Source: Talaromyces rugulosus
Lineage: Eukaryota; Ascomycota; Eurotiomycetes; Eurotiales; Trichocomaceae
Assembly (NCBI RefSeq): GCF_013368755.1
Contig: NC_049565.1
Span: forward strand, 2,480,001-2,544,000
Length of the DNA stretch: 64,000 nt
Reading direction: 5' to 3'
Below the pieces are notes generated by a model, which saw nothing but the letters and a program-made list of their open reading frames with translations, was not told where the DNA came from and searched no databases. Shown here one piece after another: positions 1-12,098 of this stretch; the first letter of the stretch is position 1, and every line of letters begins with the position of its first letter. Made by a program: the position numbers and the translations under genes.

Positions 1-491
1 CGCAGGCGAAGCTTTCCCGCGGCGCTCCTTATCATGTCGGCCGATAGAGATAAGCTTTATCAATTTATCAACAATGCGCCATGTCAACTACATACGCAAT
101 TAATTTGTTCATGTTTTGTTTATCCTTTGTCTAATTAGATTTGATACAGAGTAGACGTGGCATCAATATATGTATCATGTATGGCTGAGTACATATATGA
201 ATCACCTCTACTACTTTAATGTTGTTGTATTGTGGAGTCAACTGGTATAATTATGTAGTATATGTAGTGAAACAAAAAGTTTTAAACCAAAATACATCCC
301 AAAAATAGTACATGTACATGTAGTACGTACCACTAATTGCTCAAATGTGCCACCGAAAACACCTTTCTAAAAAGTATCACAATCCAACGCCCCCCTCCAT
401 AATAAACATTTCCCATACTTTGAATATAAAAAAGTTTGAAGAAAAAAAAAAAAAAAAAGGGATCAAGATTAGTGCCATATTTATCGCAACG
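1..491. other. 3' flank of the bZIP gene, no gene seen
   Basis: AT-rich sequence downstream of the bZIP stop codon with no coding potential. It holds two overlapping copies of the palindrome TACATGTA (309-322) and an A-tract near 441-458. It probably contains the 3' UTR and poly(A) region of the bZIP gene. Confidence 0.6.
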
Positions 492-1981
492 TTATGACGA
501 CCGTTTATCGGGTTTAATCCTCACAACGTCAACCAAGGCTGGAAACGTCTCTGCGAATTCGGTCCCAAGACTCCAATTTCTCAGATCGCGTACATGGCGC
601 TCAAAGACCGGATTTATCAGCAGTTCGTCCGAGGCCGTGTTGTGCATAAGGCAGTCCGTGGCCTCGTATGGCCAGTTGCAGGAAATGGTTCGAGTGTATG
701 GAACGAACCAGTTTTCAAAGGGATAGTTGCGATATGAGTATACCAGTCGGTCGCGAGCGCGAGGCCACATAATATAGTCTATCCAGGCTGGATGAGGCGT
801 GAATAGTTGTGCAGGTCGCGGGGTTAGCCATTCTGGCATGCGATCGTAGTTTTGCTGTGTTGGGTACATTTGCCAGCGCATCAGCTGGAACATAATGTAC
901 AGAGTGCCCACCTGCTCGGGCAGAGAGGAAATGTCGGGGAATGTGCGGAGGATGTCACTGAACACTTTGGATATCGAGTACGAATACGGACTGTCTCCGG
1001 CCGGGTTCAAAAGCGAGGATACGCTTGGATAGGCCAGGCGCTGCCGAGAGCCGTCGGGAGTTTCGCGCCGCAAAAAATCTAGAAAGATGGTGTCCAGCGG
1101 ACAAGTAGGGGGTACGTTGCGGATCGGAATCGTATGTGCTAGAGGTTGGTCGGTCATGGTGGAAAAATCCATGGATGAAGGGGGGTCGATGGAGCTGTGA
1201 GGCGCCTCGGAGATTTTGCGGAGGTCATCAATCTTTGGGATCTGGTGTGGGTTATCAACTAGAAAGTTCATAATCAACTTTTCGCCGAACCCATTGTATG
1301 GAAGACGCGGCTGTGTCGTGCTCGAATTCACAAGGCTTGCGGCATCCAGTCTCTGCCAGCCTTGAATAACGCCTTGAGTGGGAGAGGCGGCGTTGAGAGT
1401 TGAGTCCTGCGCGTCCAATGGCGCCGACTCGACGCTAATAGGGGTATCATGGCTTCGGTCGGTGAAGGGTGATGGATGCGCTGCTTCTGGCTGAGCGGAC
1501 GGGGTGCTGCTCGATGGCGGTTTGCTCGCTGTATAGAGGTTCAACATTTAGCTCTGTTTCAAGTCACTCCCTTGCTCTGTATCTTCTTACTAGGCTTGTC
1601 CACTAGCGGCTGCAAAATACCCAAGACAGTCGACAGACGGCGTCTGATATCCTCGTTCTCAGCCAGTATCCTGTCCTTTTCCGCCACCAGCTTCTGCAGG
1701 TCCTGGTAGGGCTGCTGCGAGGACAGTTCGCGAACGCGGCTTTCCAATGCTTCAATCTGCGTCTTTGTGCGCTCGCGAATTGCGCGTTGGGCCTGGCGGT
1801 CGTTTGCGCGTTTCCTGGCGAGCTGGTCCGGGGTTAGATTTGCGACGCCGCGCAAGCTGGCGCTACTGGCGGCCTTGCGCTTCCTGCCAGCGAGCGACGC
1901 AGCCGAGTCGTCGAACGCGCCCGACATGGACGAGGCAGCAGGAGACGTGGTGTTTTCGGGCTGGACATGAATAGAAGAGGG

Positions 1982-2023
<42 letters not shown>

Positions 2024-2122
2024 AGGGGGAGGGGATGCTGTTGGTACGACGAAGGCAAAGGTCGAGGCGGCGGTTCTGGTGGCGCCGTCATGGCCCGGAG
2101 CGTCGTCCACTGGCACGTCCAT
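492..2122 (-). CDS. bZIP transcription factor with C-terminal DUF3425-type domain
   Basis: Nuclear DNA-binding regulator of about 522 aa. Two exons (2122-1591 and 1528-492) are joined over a 62-nt intron (1529-1590; donor GTAAGAAG, acceptor TATACAG); the downstream reading frame is closed by a stop just before its first ATG, so the intron is needed. The N-terminus carries a run of Asn encoded by a TTG/AAC microsatellite. The basic region with RKRANDRQAQRAIRERTK (about residues 108-125) is followed by a leucine-zipper-like coiled coil. The C-terminal third, with a PHPAWIDYIMWPRARD stretch and a late LRNWSLG stretch, is typical of the fungal DUF3425 family that follows a bZIP. Target genes cannot be told from sequence. 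It is the first gene of the window and has about 1.5 kb of gene-free DNA upstream. Confidence 0.88.
1983..2023. repeat. (TTG)n trinucleotide microsatellite
   Basis: About 13 perfect TTG units inside the first exon of the bZIP gene. On the coding strand they read AAC and give a poly-asparagine run before the basic region. Length variation between strains would change only the Asn run. Confidence 0.9.
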
Positions 2123-3607
2123 CCCACTTCATCGCTGACATGAGCCGCGCATCAACAATAGAGAAATCGTTATGATTAGTCGAGCAGAGATTGTGGGCGA
2201 GCGTCGATTCTCGAGAACGATTATCATCCAGGGGCGGCGGCGTTTGACTTTTTGGGGGGAGGAAAATAAGAAATAATAATACGAGCTGACGATGATGCCG
2301 ACAAGAGGTCGTTCGGGATTTGGCTGGTGGGCCCCTTCCCTGCCTTTCCTGGGCCGAGGCTTGTCCGCGCCTAAATCTAATCGTTTATCGATCAGATACC
2401 GTGCGAGAGAAATTGAGTTGTCTGCTAATAATCCTGGGGTTGAGGGTGATTTTCCACGGTGGTGGTGGCTTTCATCATGTACGGCCGACAGGAGATGACA
2501 GGAGAAAAAACGCGGAGAGAAGGTGCTTATTATTCAAGCCATACTTATTATCATTAATATTATTATTCTCCATCCCCATGCACCCTGCAGTTTTGACACC
2601 TGTTACAGCCTTCTATCGTTAATTATTACTTACTGCGTACGGAGTAGCGTCCACGCTGTCTAGCCAGAGCCAGCCTAGGAACCTCCACAGTCACAGCGAC
2701 TAGTCCAGCAACTAGCATGGATTAACAGAATGGTCCATGTCCACTGTCCAGTGTGCAGTCATGATTGATCCTGTTGGCTGGTGCCTGAGGAATTAGGCCC
2801 CTTTTTTCTAATACGAAAATTAAACGATCTTTTCTTTAAAGTTTAAAGCTTAAAAACTCCTCAACTATAAGCTTCTATATTTTGAGACTATTTAATTAAC
2901 TATTAAACAATAGGCTTTATGTAGGATTGGCAGGGGGTGATTATGCTGATTATATCAATTGGTTGATTGGAACAAAATAAAGCTCTACATTAAATAATGT
3001 CCCGAATATAGTCATGGTGTTTTGTGTCCAATATCATTCTATATTTGTATTGTTTGCATCCTCAGGATGCATATCATTCCAACAGGATAAACGGCCAGGC
3101 AGAGATTAGATTGTGAGATAGTAAGAATAAATAACTGCGTATTCTGGAGTGCTACACAAATTTAGGATAGCCCGGCAGGTTCCAACAATGACCAACCAGC
3201 CAAAGCAACGCTTACTAACTACAACAAGACAAATCACCGGTCATCATGCTTTCTGTTGGTTCTCAATGTGACTCAAATGAATACGCTGCTCAAGTAATGC
3301 ATTACTCATTATGAGTATTGTTATTGAATCCATGATCTACGTACGTCCTAGTCTAGGGTTCGTAACGTCGTACAATCAACCGCGCTCGTAGATATCTGCT
3401 AGAACAACGTCTATGAAACGGTAGGCAACCCCTATGCCTGTAGTCTTTGCTTCAAGATTTGTTTATAAATATTGGGATATGTTCTTCCATTGTTTTTTTT
3501 TTTTGGGTTTTGGAAAAGTAGATCTTTTTATTACTGTCAACTTTTTCACAATACTATTGGAATCAATTCTTCTCATTTCAACCTCAATTACATCAACAGC
3601 ATTCAAA
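2123..3607. other. Intergenic: bZIP promoter and secreted-protein promoter
   Basis: No convincing gene; short ORFs at 2292-2622 have no recognisable features. The segment separates two divergently read genes. One TACGGAGTA word lies at 2638-2646. The part at about 2800-3180 is strongly AT-rich, and a pyrimidine-rich stretch at 3488-3600 leads into the secreted-protein ATG. Confidence 0.6.
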
Positions 3608-4000
3608 ATGAAGTACCTCGCTGTTCTCGCCTCTATAATTGCGGTCGCTGTAGCGGACACGCCTGTCACCGGCAATTGGACCCTGTACTGTGGCTCTTCT
3701 GTAAGTTGTGATACTGATTCCATGCCATTCATGAAACTATTACTGACCATGTCCTTTTTCTTCTTGTTTTTCCAGTGTGACAGCACCACTGAGGCTGCCA
3801 GTGGAACTTTGACATCCGGCGATGGATGCGCCCGTTTTGATTCTACTTTCGAATACTGCCGCTTCGAGGGTACCTATTTCTTCTTGGCCGGACTCGACTC
3901 TGATCCAAACTGCCACGGGACGGAGGGAGTAACACTTGCGCCGGGAGACTGCACCAGTGCTGGAAAGTGGTTCACTCATGAGATCAGTGCCTTTCTCTAA
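3608..4000 (+). CDS. Small secreted cysteine-rich protein
   Basis: I do not recognise a named family. The 105-aa product is built from exons 3608-3700 and 3776-4000 with a 75-nt intron (GTAAGT donor, CTGAC branch at about 3742, TTTTCCAG acceptor). Residues 1-16 (MKYLAVLASIIAVAVA) look like a signal peptide with an Ala-X-Ala type cleavage site. The mature part of about 89 aa has six cysteines, the first two five positions apart, so three disulfides are possible. It is rich in Gly, Ser, Thr and acidic residues and has no membrane segment, so it is expected outside the cell. Small proteins of this kind include effectors, surface proteins and antimicrobial proteins, but nothing here decides between them. 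An upstream in-frame ATG at 3434 would hide the signal peptide and is not chosen. Confidence 0.75.
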   Translation: MKYLAVLASIIAVAVADTPVTGNWTLYCGSSVSCDTDSMPFMKLLLTMSFFFLFFQCDSTTEAASGTLTSGDGCARFDSTFEYCRFEGTYFFLAGLDSDPNCHGTEGVTLAPGDCTSAGKWFTHEISAFL

Positions 4001-4247
4001 GTTTAAGACATGGATGATATGATTTTTGCATTACAACATTGATGTGAGCAATTGCCGATTGCTAATTGTCAATTGCGTCAATGTTCAATGTTCAATGTTA
4101 TATCCAATGATGTCTTGATAGTATTTGGCAAACCACGGAATAAAACATGCTTAACGTACAACCATAAACCAAATCGTCGTCACATTACTTCCAAGCAAGC
4201 TCAGAACGCCATTTACATCCTTTGTACATATATATCTGACACAACTG

Positions 4248-5565
4248 CTATCGGATCATGTGGCCCATCTTTCCAATCTGTTGTATTGTTAGACCTGACA
4301 AAAAAAGAGAGAAAATAAAGAGTACTGACCTTTGTCTGCAAATAACCCTCGATTTCCGTACTTCGAATACCTTTTTGTCCGCCAGTTCGCCAGGCAATCG
4401 GCACCATGGCAACCCGCTCCTTGACACGGACCTCGCGGTTGGGGCCCTCGACTGCACGAACCTTGTCTGGGTTGTTGGTGAGCAAGCGGATTCCCTCCGG
4501 ATATGCGTCCACGCCCAGGCCGAGATCTGCGAGCATGGCCGTGGCCAGTCCATAGCTCCGCGCATCAGCCGGATGTCGTAGCAGCAGGTTGGCTTCTACC
4601 GTGTCAGACCCCAGGTCCTGCAGGTTGTATGCCTTGAGCTTTTCCCCCAGGCCGATACCGCGGCCCTCTTGGCGCAGGTAGATGATCACGCCGCCGGGCC
4701 CGTCGTCGGAAACATGGTCTGGAGAGACAGGGCCTCCTTCTTCTACTACCACCACCTCTTCTTCATCTTCACCATGAAGCTGCTCAGGCACAGGTTCTGA
4801 CGCCATGGACATTAGCCGCGCAGCCTCATCGAGCTGCTCGCCACAGTCGCATCGTGCCGACCAGGCGGTTTCGCCCGTGTAGCATTCAGAATGAATCCGA
4901 ACAAGAGGCGCCTGTCGCTGTCCTCCACCCAACAAATCATTTGAGGCATTTGGCGAAGAGGTACCTTCATCGAGTCGACTGCTGACTCGCCCCGGATGTA
5001 ATCTTCCCACATACGCGCCCCGAATCATGCGATCCATCTCGGTCTCGCCTTCCTGCACGCGGTCCAGACTCGTTGATCGAATATGGTTCCCAAACACAAT
5101 CGCCAGATGCTCTTTGTTGTCGGCATCGTTTTGGTACAGATGCAAAAACATCTCCGCACCGGTCGTCGTGGGGATGCGTGCGCGAACAACACATTCTACA
5201 TGTGGCAGCTTCTGTAGTAATTTAGGTCCCTTTGTTGCGTGCGAAATCTTCTGCGACACATCTTGCGCATTTAGTTGTCGTTGTTCTGGCACGATAACCG
5301 TTCCTCCCGGTGTGGATGGCGGCGTGAAGGCCGGCGATATAATGGATTCCGGGAGTGCCGGCGTGGTGGTGGCGTTGTTGGTGTCATTATTATTATCCAG
5401 CGTCCTGCGCAGAATATCGCGATGGTCTGAAATCCGGTGTGAATCTGATTCTGCCGCAGAAGAAGGCGCCTTGTCTACTGCTGTGTTGTCCAGACCGAAG
5501 TTGTCAATCGGCGCGCTGGATCGCAGAGGTTGCGGCGCAATGAACGGAGACGATTTCCCCGCCAT
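4248..5565 (-). CDS. rib1: GTP cyclohydrolase II (riboflavin biosynthesis)
   Basis: Opens the imidazole ring of GTP and releases formate and pyrophosphate, the first step of riboflavin synthesis. About 421 aa from exons 5565-4330 and 4277-4248; the 52-nt intron (4278-4329) lies just before the end, so the protein ends KMGHMIR rather than running on into the intron. Zinc ligands are C228, C239 and C241 in SECYTG...RCDCGEQL. The GTP-binding and catalytic part includes [18 protein letters not shown] and a later RLLTNNPDK. The first 120 residues are low-complexity and not part of the enzyme fold. An acidic insert ([11 protein letters not shown]) separates the zinc site from the RQEGRGIGL segment. 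The start at 5565 (MAGKSSPF) is the first ATG of the frame; upstream codons give only a TTG. Confidence 0.93.
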
Positions 5566-6109
5566 AATGGCCGAGTCGGCAACGATGGAGAGCAAAAGAG
5601 ACGGGTCAATTGAAGCGGTGGTCTATAGGATGTAGCGCTGTAACAAAAATAAATAAATAACCAGCAGATGACGACGAAATTTGCAGAGTATTGCAAAGTA
5701 TTGTAGAGGACTGGAAACAATGTGGAAATAATTCCACGACTGTATGCGGGGAACCACATCGAAGCGGTTTCGGTGCTGAATCAGCGAGACCCGCAGTGCA
5801 GATGCCGAGGGCCAGCTACTAATCCCTGACTAATCATTAGTTATACGAGATGACAATGAAGAATTGTTAAAAACCCTCTTGTTTGATGCATAATCCAATT
5901 TATAGGAGCGCTAGCTATACCAGAGGCCCTCCACAGTGTGTAGTATAGTGTGGTGTCGTGCCCTCTGCGCATGCATGTATATACCCGAGACACCATAGTT
6001 CCCAATAATAATTAATACTCCCAGACGCTAGATCCAATCCAATCCCTCAAAAAAGAAGTGCCAACTCCTGAGCAAACCCTGTCAAAAAAAGTCCATATAG
6101 AGGAACCTA
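5566..6109. other. Intergenic: rib1 promoter and sgf29 3' flank
   Basis: The two flanking genes are read in the same direction. Nothing coding is seen. The half nearer rib1 probably carries its promoter and 5' UTR; the half nearer sgf29 is its terminator region. Confidence 0.5.
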
Positions 6110-7279
6110 TTACCGGATCGGGACGTCGAGGACAAATCGTCGGTCCACGTCCATTTCCTTCTCGTCTTCTTCGCCTTCAAACCTCAAGCGGTAGGTCTCC
6201 TTCTTTGCTGTGCCCTTGACTTCTGCACGGTAAAACGTCGTTGTGTCGGGGTACCGCGCGAGGACCTGCTTTCCAACGGTGAAAGACGGTAGCGGTGAGC
6301 CTATCTGCGGGATTGGGATCAAGTAGCTTGCCGATGACTTGTATATGGCCCCTGGCTCGCCGTTCTCATTAGGCTCTGGGTCCTGGACGTCGTACCTAAT
6401 CGGAGGAGTCAACATTAGTTAACCAGTAGACGGAAAAGATATATGAAGCTAGACATTGGAATACCGCTTCTTGGTCCCATCCCCCGAGATGCTCTTGATA
6501 ATGCATTGGATGCCCTCGCCCTCGACACCCTGCTTGTTTCTGTGTTTATAGACAACCTCTGCGCCGACGACAAATTGACCACTGCGTTCGGCGACGGTTC
6601 CCTTGACCCCCTCGGCGCCCTCTTCGACCTTGACTGAGACTGCATCGCGGGACTCGCGGGCATGGCCGGAACTCGACACGCTGGAACTCCGCTGTGTGCT
6701 GCCTTTGACTCGGTTGAGCTTGTCTGACAGAGCAGAATTAGATGCTGCGGCAGCATGGACAGCAGCGCCATCCCTGGCAACAATGCTTGGCTTACTGGAC
6801 TTGGGAAGAGACGCTGCCCGACTGGCCGTTGTCTCGGCTTCCGATGCCGACCGCAGCGCTGTCAGTAGACCCAGGTTCTTGATTACGTCGCTGGGATCTT
6901 CTTGCAAGATCGCTTTTTCTTCATCGCTTAGCTTGACAATCTGGCGGTACCAGCCGTCGAGCTGGCCGATTTCTGCAAGCGTTGGTTCTGCACGTTGGTT
7001 AGCTAAATCAAACATGCAACGGTCTCAAAAATGAAACTTCCAATAGACAGGAATATAGGTTATTGCTAGTGAGAGAAAACGCAAAGACTTACTGTTCCCT
7101 TCTCGTCCAATCTTCTCGTTCAAAGAGGCAATCTGTTCAGCGAGAGCTTTCTGCTTGTCATTCTTTTCCTTGGCACGCCGCACTTCCTGGATGATTTTGT
7201 TCCACATGTCGGTTTCTTCATTTGCAGCAATGCCATTGTCCCGGTTTGTCGGGGGACCGCGAGGACGGTTGCGCGACAT
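6110..7279 (-). CDS. sgf29: SGF29, SAGA complex tudor-domain subunit
   Basis: Chromatin reader of the SAGA histone acetyltransferase complex; the family binds H3K4me2/3 with a C-terminal double tudor domain. Three exons (7279-7093, 6987-6465, 6395-6110) give 331 aa; the introns are 105 and 69 nt and all junctions are in frame. The N-terminus has a coiled-coil-like segment (RRAKEKNDKQKALAEQIASL). The middle is Ser/Ala-rich and poorly conserved. The SGF29 C-terminal domain starts at GAEVVYKHRN and includes KKRYDVQDPEPNENGEPG, YLIPIPQ, VLARYPDTTTFYRAEV and ends DVDRRFVLDVPIR, as in other fungal SGF29 proteins. A second acceptor 15 nt further on would remove five residues in frame. It is divergent from mannose-6-phosphate isomerase. 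Confidence 0.9.
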
Positions 7280-7853
7280 GGTTCCAAGTCTCGTCTTGTG
7301 TGGTCAAGCTGCCCTCGTCCTATGTCTTATGTCTGGTTCATCTATATAGCCCTAGAGGACGGTTGGGGGCTGCTCTCCCTCTCTCTCTTGTTGTTACTTT
7401 GAGCTCTTCTCAAACTGTGGACACCAATAAATCCCGACCAGCCAGGTACAACAAGTCCTTCTCTTTCTTCTCTCCGCGACTTGTTTTTGTTTTTGCGCGT
7501 CTTGGGATGAGAGCTTGTTGTCCGCTTGTTGTTGCGTCTGATGTTTGTCGGCCCTTCACCGCCTGCCTGGTTTGACGGGCTGCTGCGCCACTATTCCGAC
7601 AAGTCAGGGCTCAGCCACAAGTCACGGGATTGCATAGTGCTTCAGCCTTCAAGCCTTCCGGGGTTTAGCCGGTGTCTGCGATTGGTCTAGTCTGGCGGGG
7701 AGCAGGTGGGATGAATGGAATGTACAACAACATCACTTCAAGTTATCGACTCTTTTTTTTGCTTGCAATATTAAATACGAAAAGTGTCCGAGTGAGCTAA
7801 ACTCATCCTCTAAGAATTACTGCGCTAGCCTGTGTGTGCCAGAAACCGTCAAC
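7280..7853. other. Divergent promoter of sgf29 and pmi
   Basis: 574 bp between two start codons facing away from each other. CT-rich stretches typical of fungal promoters occur on the sgf29 side, and a CCAAT box (read as ATTGG near 7681) lies on the pmi side. No gene is seen. Confidence 0.6.
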
Positions 7854-9482
7854 ATGCAGATTCCGCTCCTCCGTTTACAATGCGGTAAGTTTTCTGAAAT
7901 GCGCCAGGAGATAGATACAAAAAGCTCCCAATTGCAGACTGACTTTTTGTGTGAAATATCTAGGCGTCAATAGCTATGACTGGGGTAAGCTTCTCTTGTC
8001 TAGATAAAATACTACACACGATCAAATGCTAAAACAATTGCCCAGGCAAGGTCGGCCAGCAGTCCGCCGCCGCCAAATACGCTGCGGCCACAGCTGCCTC
8101 GGATTTTTCCATTGAGGCTGAAAAGCCCTACGCAGAGGTAATTTCATTTTTGTGTGATTGACTCCAGGAATTTTATTAACTGGTTTGGACGCCAGCTGTG
8201 GATGGGAACGCATCCTTCGCTACCTTCAAAAGACGTCGAAACGCAACGGACCTTGCTAGACCTAGTACAAGACAACCAAGCACTGGTGGGACGCGAGATT
8301 GCAAAGAGATATGGCAACAAGCTCCCTTTTCTTTTCAAAGTCTTGTCGATCCAAAAGGCGCTCAGCATCCAGGCGCACCCCAACAAGAAGCTTGCTGAGC
8401 AATTGCATGCGAGAGATCCAAGGAACTATCCTGGTAGGAGACAGCACACCCAAATTTTGAAACAAGAAATTTGTTGATTATTTTTCTTAGACGACAACCA
8501 CAAGCCAGAGATGACAATTGCCATCACCCCGTTCGAAGGGCTCTGCGGTTTCCGACCTCTGGCTGAAATCGTCCACTTCCTCAACAGAGTCAAACCCCTG
8601 CGCACGCTGGTCGGCCAACAAGCCGCAGCGCAGTTTGAGGAGATTGTCAAGGGATCAGAAGATGCAGAAGACATTGCCACCACGGATCGAAACAAGGACG
8701 CGCTGAAAGCCATCTTCACCTCGCTGATGGAGTCGTCTCCCGAGCAAATCGCCGAAGCCGCCAAAGAACTTGTCGCCGAGGCAGAGAACGCACCCAACAG
8801 CTTTGCCATCGACCCGGCATCAGAAACAAACCCGAACGGCGCGTCGAATCTGGCCGAGCTGGTAGTGCGCCTGAACGGGGAGTTCCCCAACGACATTGGG
8901 CTTTTTGTCCTCTTCTTCTTGAACTTTGTGCAGCTGTCTCCCGGCGAGGCAATGTTCCTCAAAGCCGACGACATCCACGCATACATTTCGGGGGATATAA
9001 TCGAGTGCATGGCCTCGTCCGACAACGTGGTCCGCGCCGGATTCACGCCCAAGTTCAAGGACGTCTCAACCCTAAAATCCATGCTGACATACTCATACGC
9101 ACCCATTGAGGAACAAAAAATGGAGCCTACGGAATACCCCTATGCGTTGCTCAACACAACCGCATACACCAGCGGCTCATCTACGCTGCTGTACGACCCG
9201 CCCATTGAGGAATTCGCCGTGGTCAAGACGGACCTGAACCGGACGGGCGCGAAAGCGACATTTGACCCTATCCCCGGACCCAGCATCGTTATTTGCACAC
9301 GCGGAACAGGCAAAATCAGCGTGGGGCCTGCCAAAACAGAGCAAGTCAAAGAGGGCTACGTGTTTTTTGTGGGTGCTGATGCTGAGTGTATACTGGAGAG
9401 TGAAGAAGAGGACGGAACGTTTACAACGTTCAAGGCCTTTTGCGAGTTGACTGGAAAGGAGGATATGCCGAATGGGCATTGA
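7854..9482 (+). CDS. manA: Mannose-6-phosphate isomerase, type I
   Basis: Zinc enzyme interconverting fructose-6-phosphate and mannose-6-phosphate, which feeds GDP-mannose for glycosylation and cell wall. Five exons: 7854-7884, 7964-7984, 8046-8137, 8196-8433, 8491-9482, giving 457 aa; the first two are only 31 and 21 nt. The protein starts [19 protein letters not shown], the normal N-terminus of type I enzymes. Zinc ligands fit the family pattern: Q107 and H109 in SIQAHPNK, E134 in HKPEM, and H290 in [11 protein letters not shown]. The signature following this ([20 protein letters not shown]) is intact. The first CAG in the third intron would lead to a stop, so the acceptor at 8195 is used. 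Complete and ordinary housekeeping gene. Confidence 0.95.
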
Positions 9483-10035
9483 CTAGAGGATCGTGGGAAC
9501 AAACTATAAGCAAAAGTATTAAATTGGATTTTTTTTACATGTAGACATATGATAAATGAAAAGCGGTATTATTCAATCAATTGTATAACTACATGTACTA
9601 CTCAAAGTCGAATATCTACTGCCCGTGAGAGACCCCTGAATCAATAATGATCTGACATATGCAAATATACATGTAATAATTACACTAAACAATCTCTCAA
9701 TACTATAACAACAATATTAACGCGAAGGATCGGACGAAACTGGCTTCTGATCGACGCGACTGGCGGCTCATCCCTCCCCAAAAGAAAGAAACACGGGAAG
9801 AGATTGTCGCGCTGATGTCACCTTGTCTTATTTTAAAATTTTATACTACATCCATTTAATAATTATTTAGCCTTGGGCAAAAAAAAAAAGGAGACTGCGT
9901 CATAGGGGGGTGAGTTGTCCGGATTTTGCCGTGCTACTAAACTAGTCACTGTGGTTTAGAGACGAAAAAAAAAAGTTGAGACATATCCAGACAACGAAGG
10001 GAAAAAAAAAAAAGAGACCCGCTACAAAATCTTAC

Positions 10036-10052
10036 GCATGCATGCATGCATG
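10036..10052. repeat. (CATG)n palindromic microsatellite
   Basis: GCATGCATGCATGCATG, a perfect four-base repeat that is its own reverse complement, so it can fold on itself. It lies about 550 bp downstream of the mannose-6-phosphate isomerase stop. Confidence 0.85.
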
Positions 10053-11982
10053 TTCGCAACCACTGGGCCTGGTTTGCTGCTGGTTTGCTGCCGGTTGATG
10101 CTACAGTAGTAATTAATTATTACCTTGCAGTGCAAGTCTTGCACAAGCAAGACAGAGATGGTTATCTCGGTTTGCCGCGGCTGAAGTTGGGGAGCATTCA
10201 GAACCCTGCAGAAATTAAAAGAAGATATCTGGTGATGGTGATGTAAGAAATGTGAAAGGAAAAAAAAAAAATTAAAAATTTCCAAAAATGGTATCAGTTT
10301 TCGACCCTGGGCTGATAAAAGTCATTGATTACATGCTGAAAATGGTGATTTTCTTGGCAAGCTGCAGGATATGCAACATGTAACGTAAAGATTTGAAGGA
10401 TTATTGGATGTTGTTTAATCCATATCCATGGGGCACGAAAACCAAGCAATTAAATGACGGATCCGTACGGAGGAGTATACGTACGCATTATAATTAATTA
10501 ATTATTATCGTTCGGTAGTTTAATTTATGCTCCGGCAAGCAAAATCAATTGATGTAACGTTGGAACCGTGGACCATCAAGACTACTCGAATGAATAAGAA
10601 ATAAGAGGGAAGGACAAAAAAAAAATGTCTTAGAATTGGCGCCGCAACGGGGCAAAAACAGAAACTAGACAAGATTCCAAGAGTGTCCGGTCTTGTTTTT
10701 TTCATTTAGTCGCGCGGACACGCAATGTTGGGTAAATTCAACGCTATTATTAGTAGTTGGTTTCTTTCGGTTATTAATTTTCGTGTCGTTTTGATCCGGT
10801 ATTATTATTATCAACATGATTCATGGTTGTAAACAGCCTCAGCTCTCAGATACATACATACATACACTGCCCTGCGCAGTATAATCCTGTTCTTCTAGTG
10901 CTGATTATTGACAGCTGGCGAAAAGACCGAAGCGCAGCAGCAGCAAAAAGGGACAAACGACAAACGAAGGACATCAACACATGACCCCGGCTCACTGACG
11001 GCCGTTTTGTTGGCTCCGGAAATCGTACACGACGACCAGGGTGCAACGTGGGTGAAATCGCAGGTTTTTTTTTTTTTTTTTTTTGGACCGTTAGCCCGAT
11101 TCTTCGAAATGCCAAAAAACGGGTTTTCATTCACCGAGTTGTACAAAAAATGAAATCATAGCACATAATCTATGGGACAGAGCTCGTGGCGGGCCGCCGT
11201 CTATTGCCGAGATAGGCAACTATTCAATCATACAAAAAAGAAAAATAGATACGTAGAGAGACATGCAGACATGCACCATGCCGAGTCAGAAGAGAGAACA
11301 AAAAAAGAAAGAAACGTCATCTTCTGCAAGTGTCTTGACTGGTTACTCTTTTTCAAAAAAAAAAAAAAAAAAAGACAAACATTTGAATCGCATCGATGCA
11401 TGTCTCTTCCAGTGTTGTGGTTTCCCCGCACTTGGACCAGAACATTGAGCCTATCAAATATGTATTCTTATTGATACGTACATATATACGATAACTGTCA
11501 TTAATACTAGTTGATATCTCTCTAACGAGATAGCCGACGAAGAAATGCAGGTAACATTCAAAGCGCGCTCAGACTGCGCGCAGCATGACCAACATTTGAA
11601 GCTAAGCCACTTATCTACGCCGCAATATATATATATATATAGATAGATAGAATATAGATATAGATTAGTCAAGAATAGCAACAAAGATGACAAAACGAGG
11701 GGGAAAATGACCGGATAGTTTCCGAGGAGATGTTATTAGATAGATCACAGATCACCTGGGGGATTGCTGATGCTACTGCATGCCTGCATGCATAGTTAAC
11801 TTGGTCGCAAGCAAGTTTGCATGAAGATAACAAATAACAGCCAAGCCCCTCTTATTAATAAATAAGTTATTACTACAAAAAGAAAGGAGCATTAGCATAG
11901 CATAGCCGAGAAACATGTTTCCACCAGGTTAATAAAGCGAGATTATTACATGTAGGGCCCGTAGGCTGCATAAACTGAGGGG

Positions 11983-11997
11983 TAACCCTAACCCTAA
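11983..11997 (+). repeat. Interstitial telomeric repeat, (CCCTAA)2
   Basis: TAACCCTAACCCTAA, two full telomere units in a gene-free stretch. TTAGGG is the telomere unit of many Aspergillus species. The site is not near a chromosome end, since single-copy housekeeping genes lie on both sides. Confidence 0.85.
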
Positions 11998-12049
11998 GAG
12001 AGGGAGGGGTCGTGGCCGTCCGCAACAATTCAAGTCACGAGGTGCTAGC

Positions 12050-12098
12050 TAATAATAATAATAATAATATCAAGAGAATATTATTATTATTATTATTA
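12050..12098. repeat. Perfect 21-bp inverted repeat of TAA/TTA units
   Basis: Left arm 12050-12070 is made of TAA units ending in TAT; right arm 12078-12098 is its exact reverse complement. The spacer is 7 nt (CAAGAGA). The stem is entirely A/T, so it could extrude as a cruciform or form an RNA hairpin if transcribed. Confidence 0.9.

Noticed and set aside
4213..4329. An extended C-terminus of GTP cyclohydrolase II by reading through
   Set aside because: A 52-nt intron with proper signals restores the family ending KMGHMIR; the read-through part is intron sequence.
10036..10052. CATG array as a regulator site
   Set aside because: It is a plain short microsatellite; its symmetry follows from the repeat unit.
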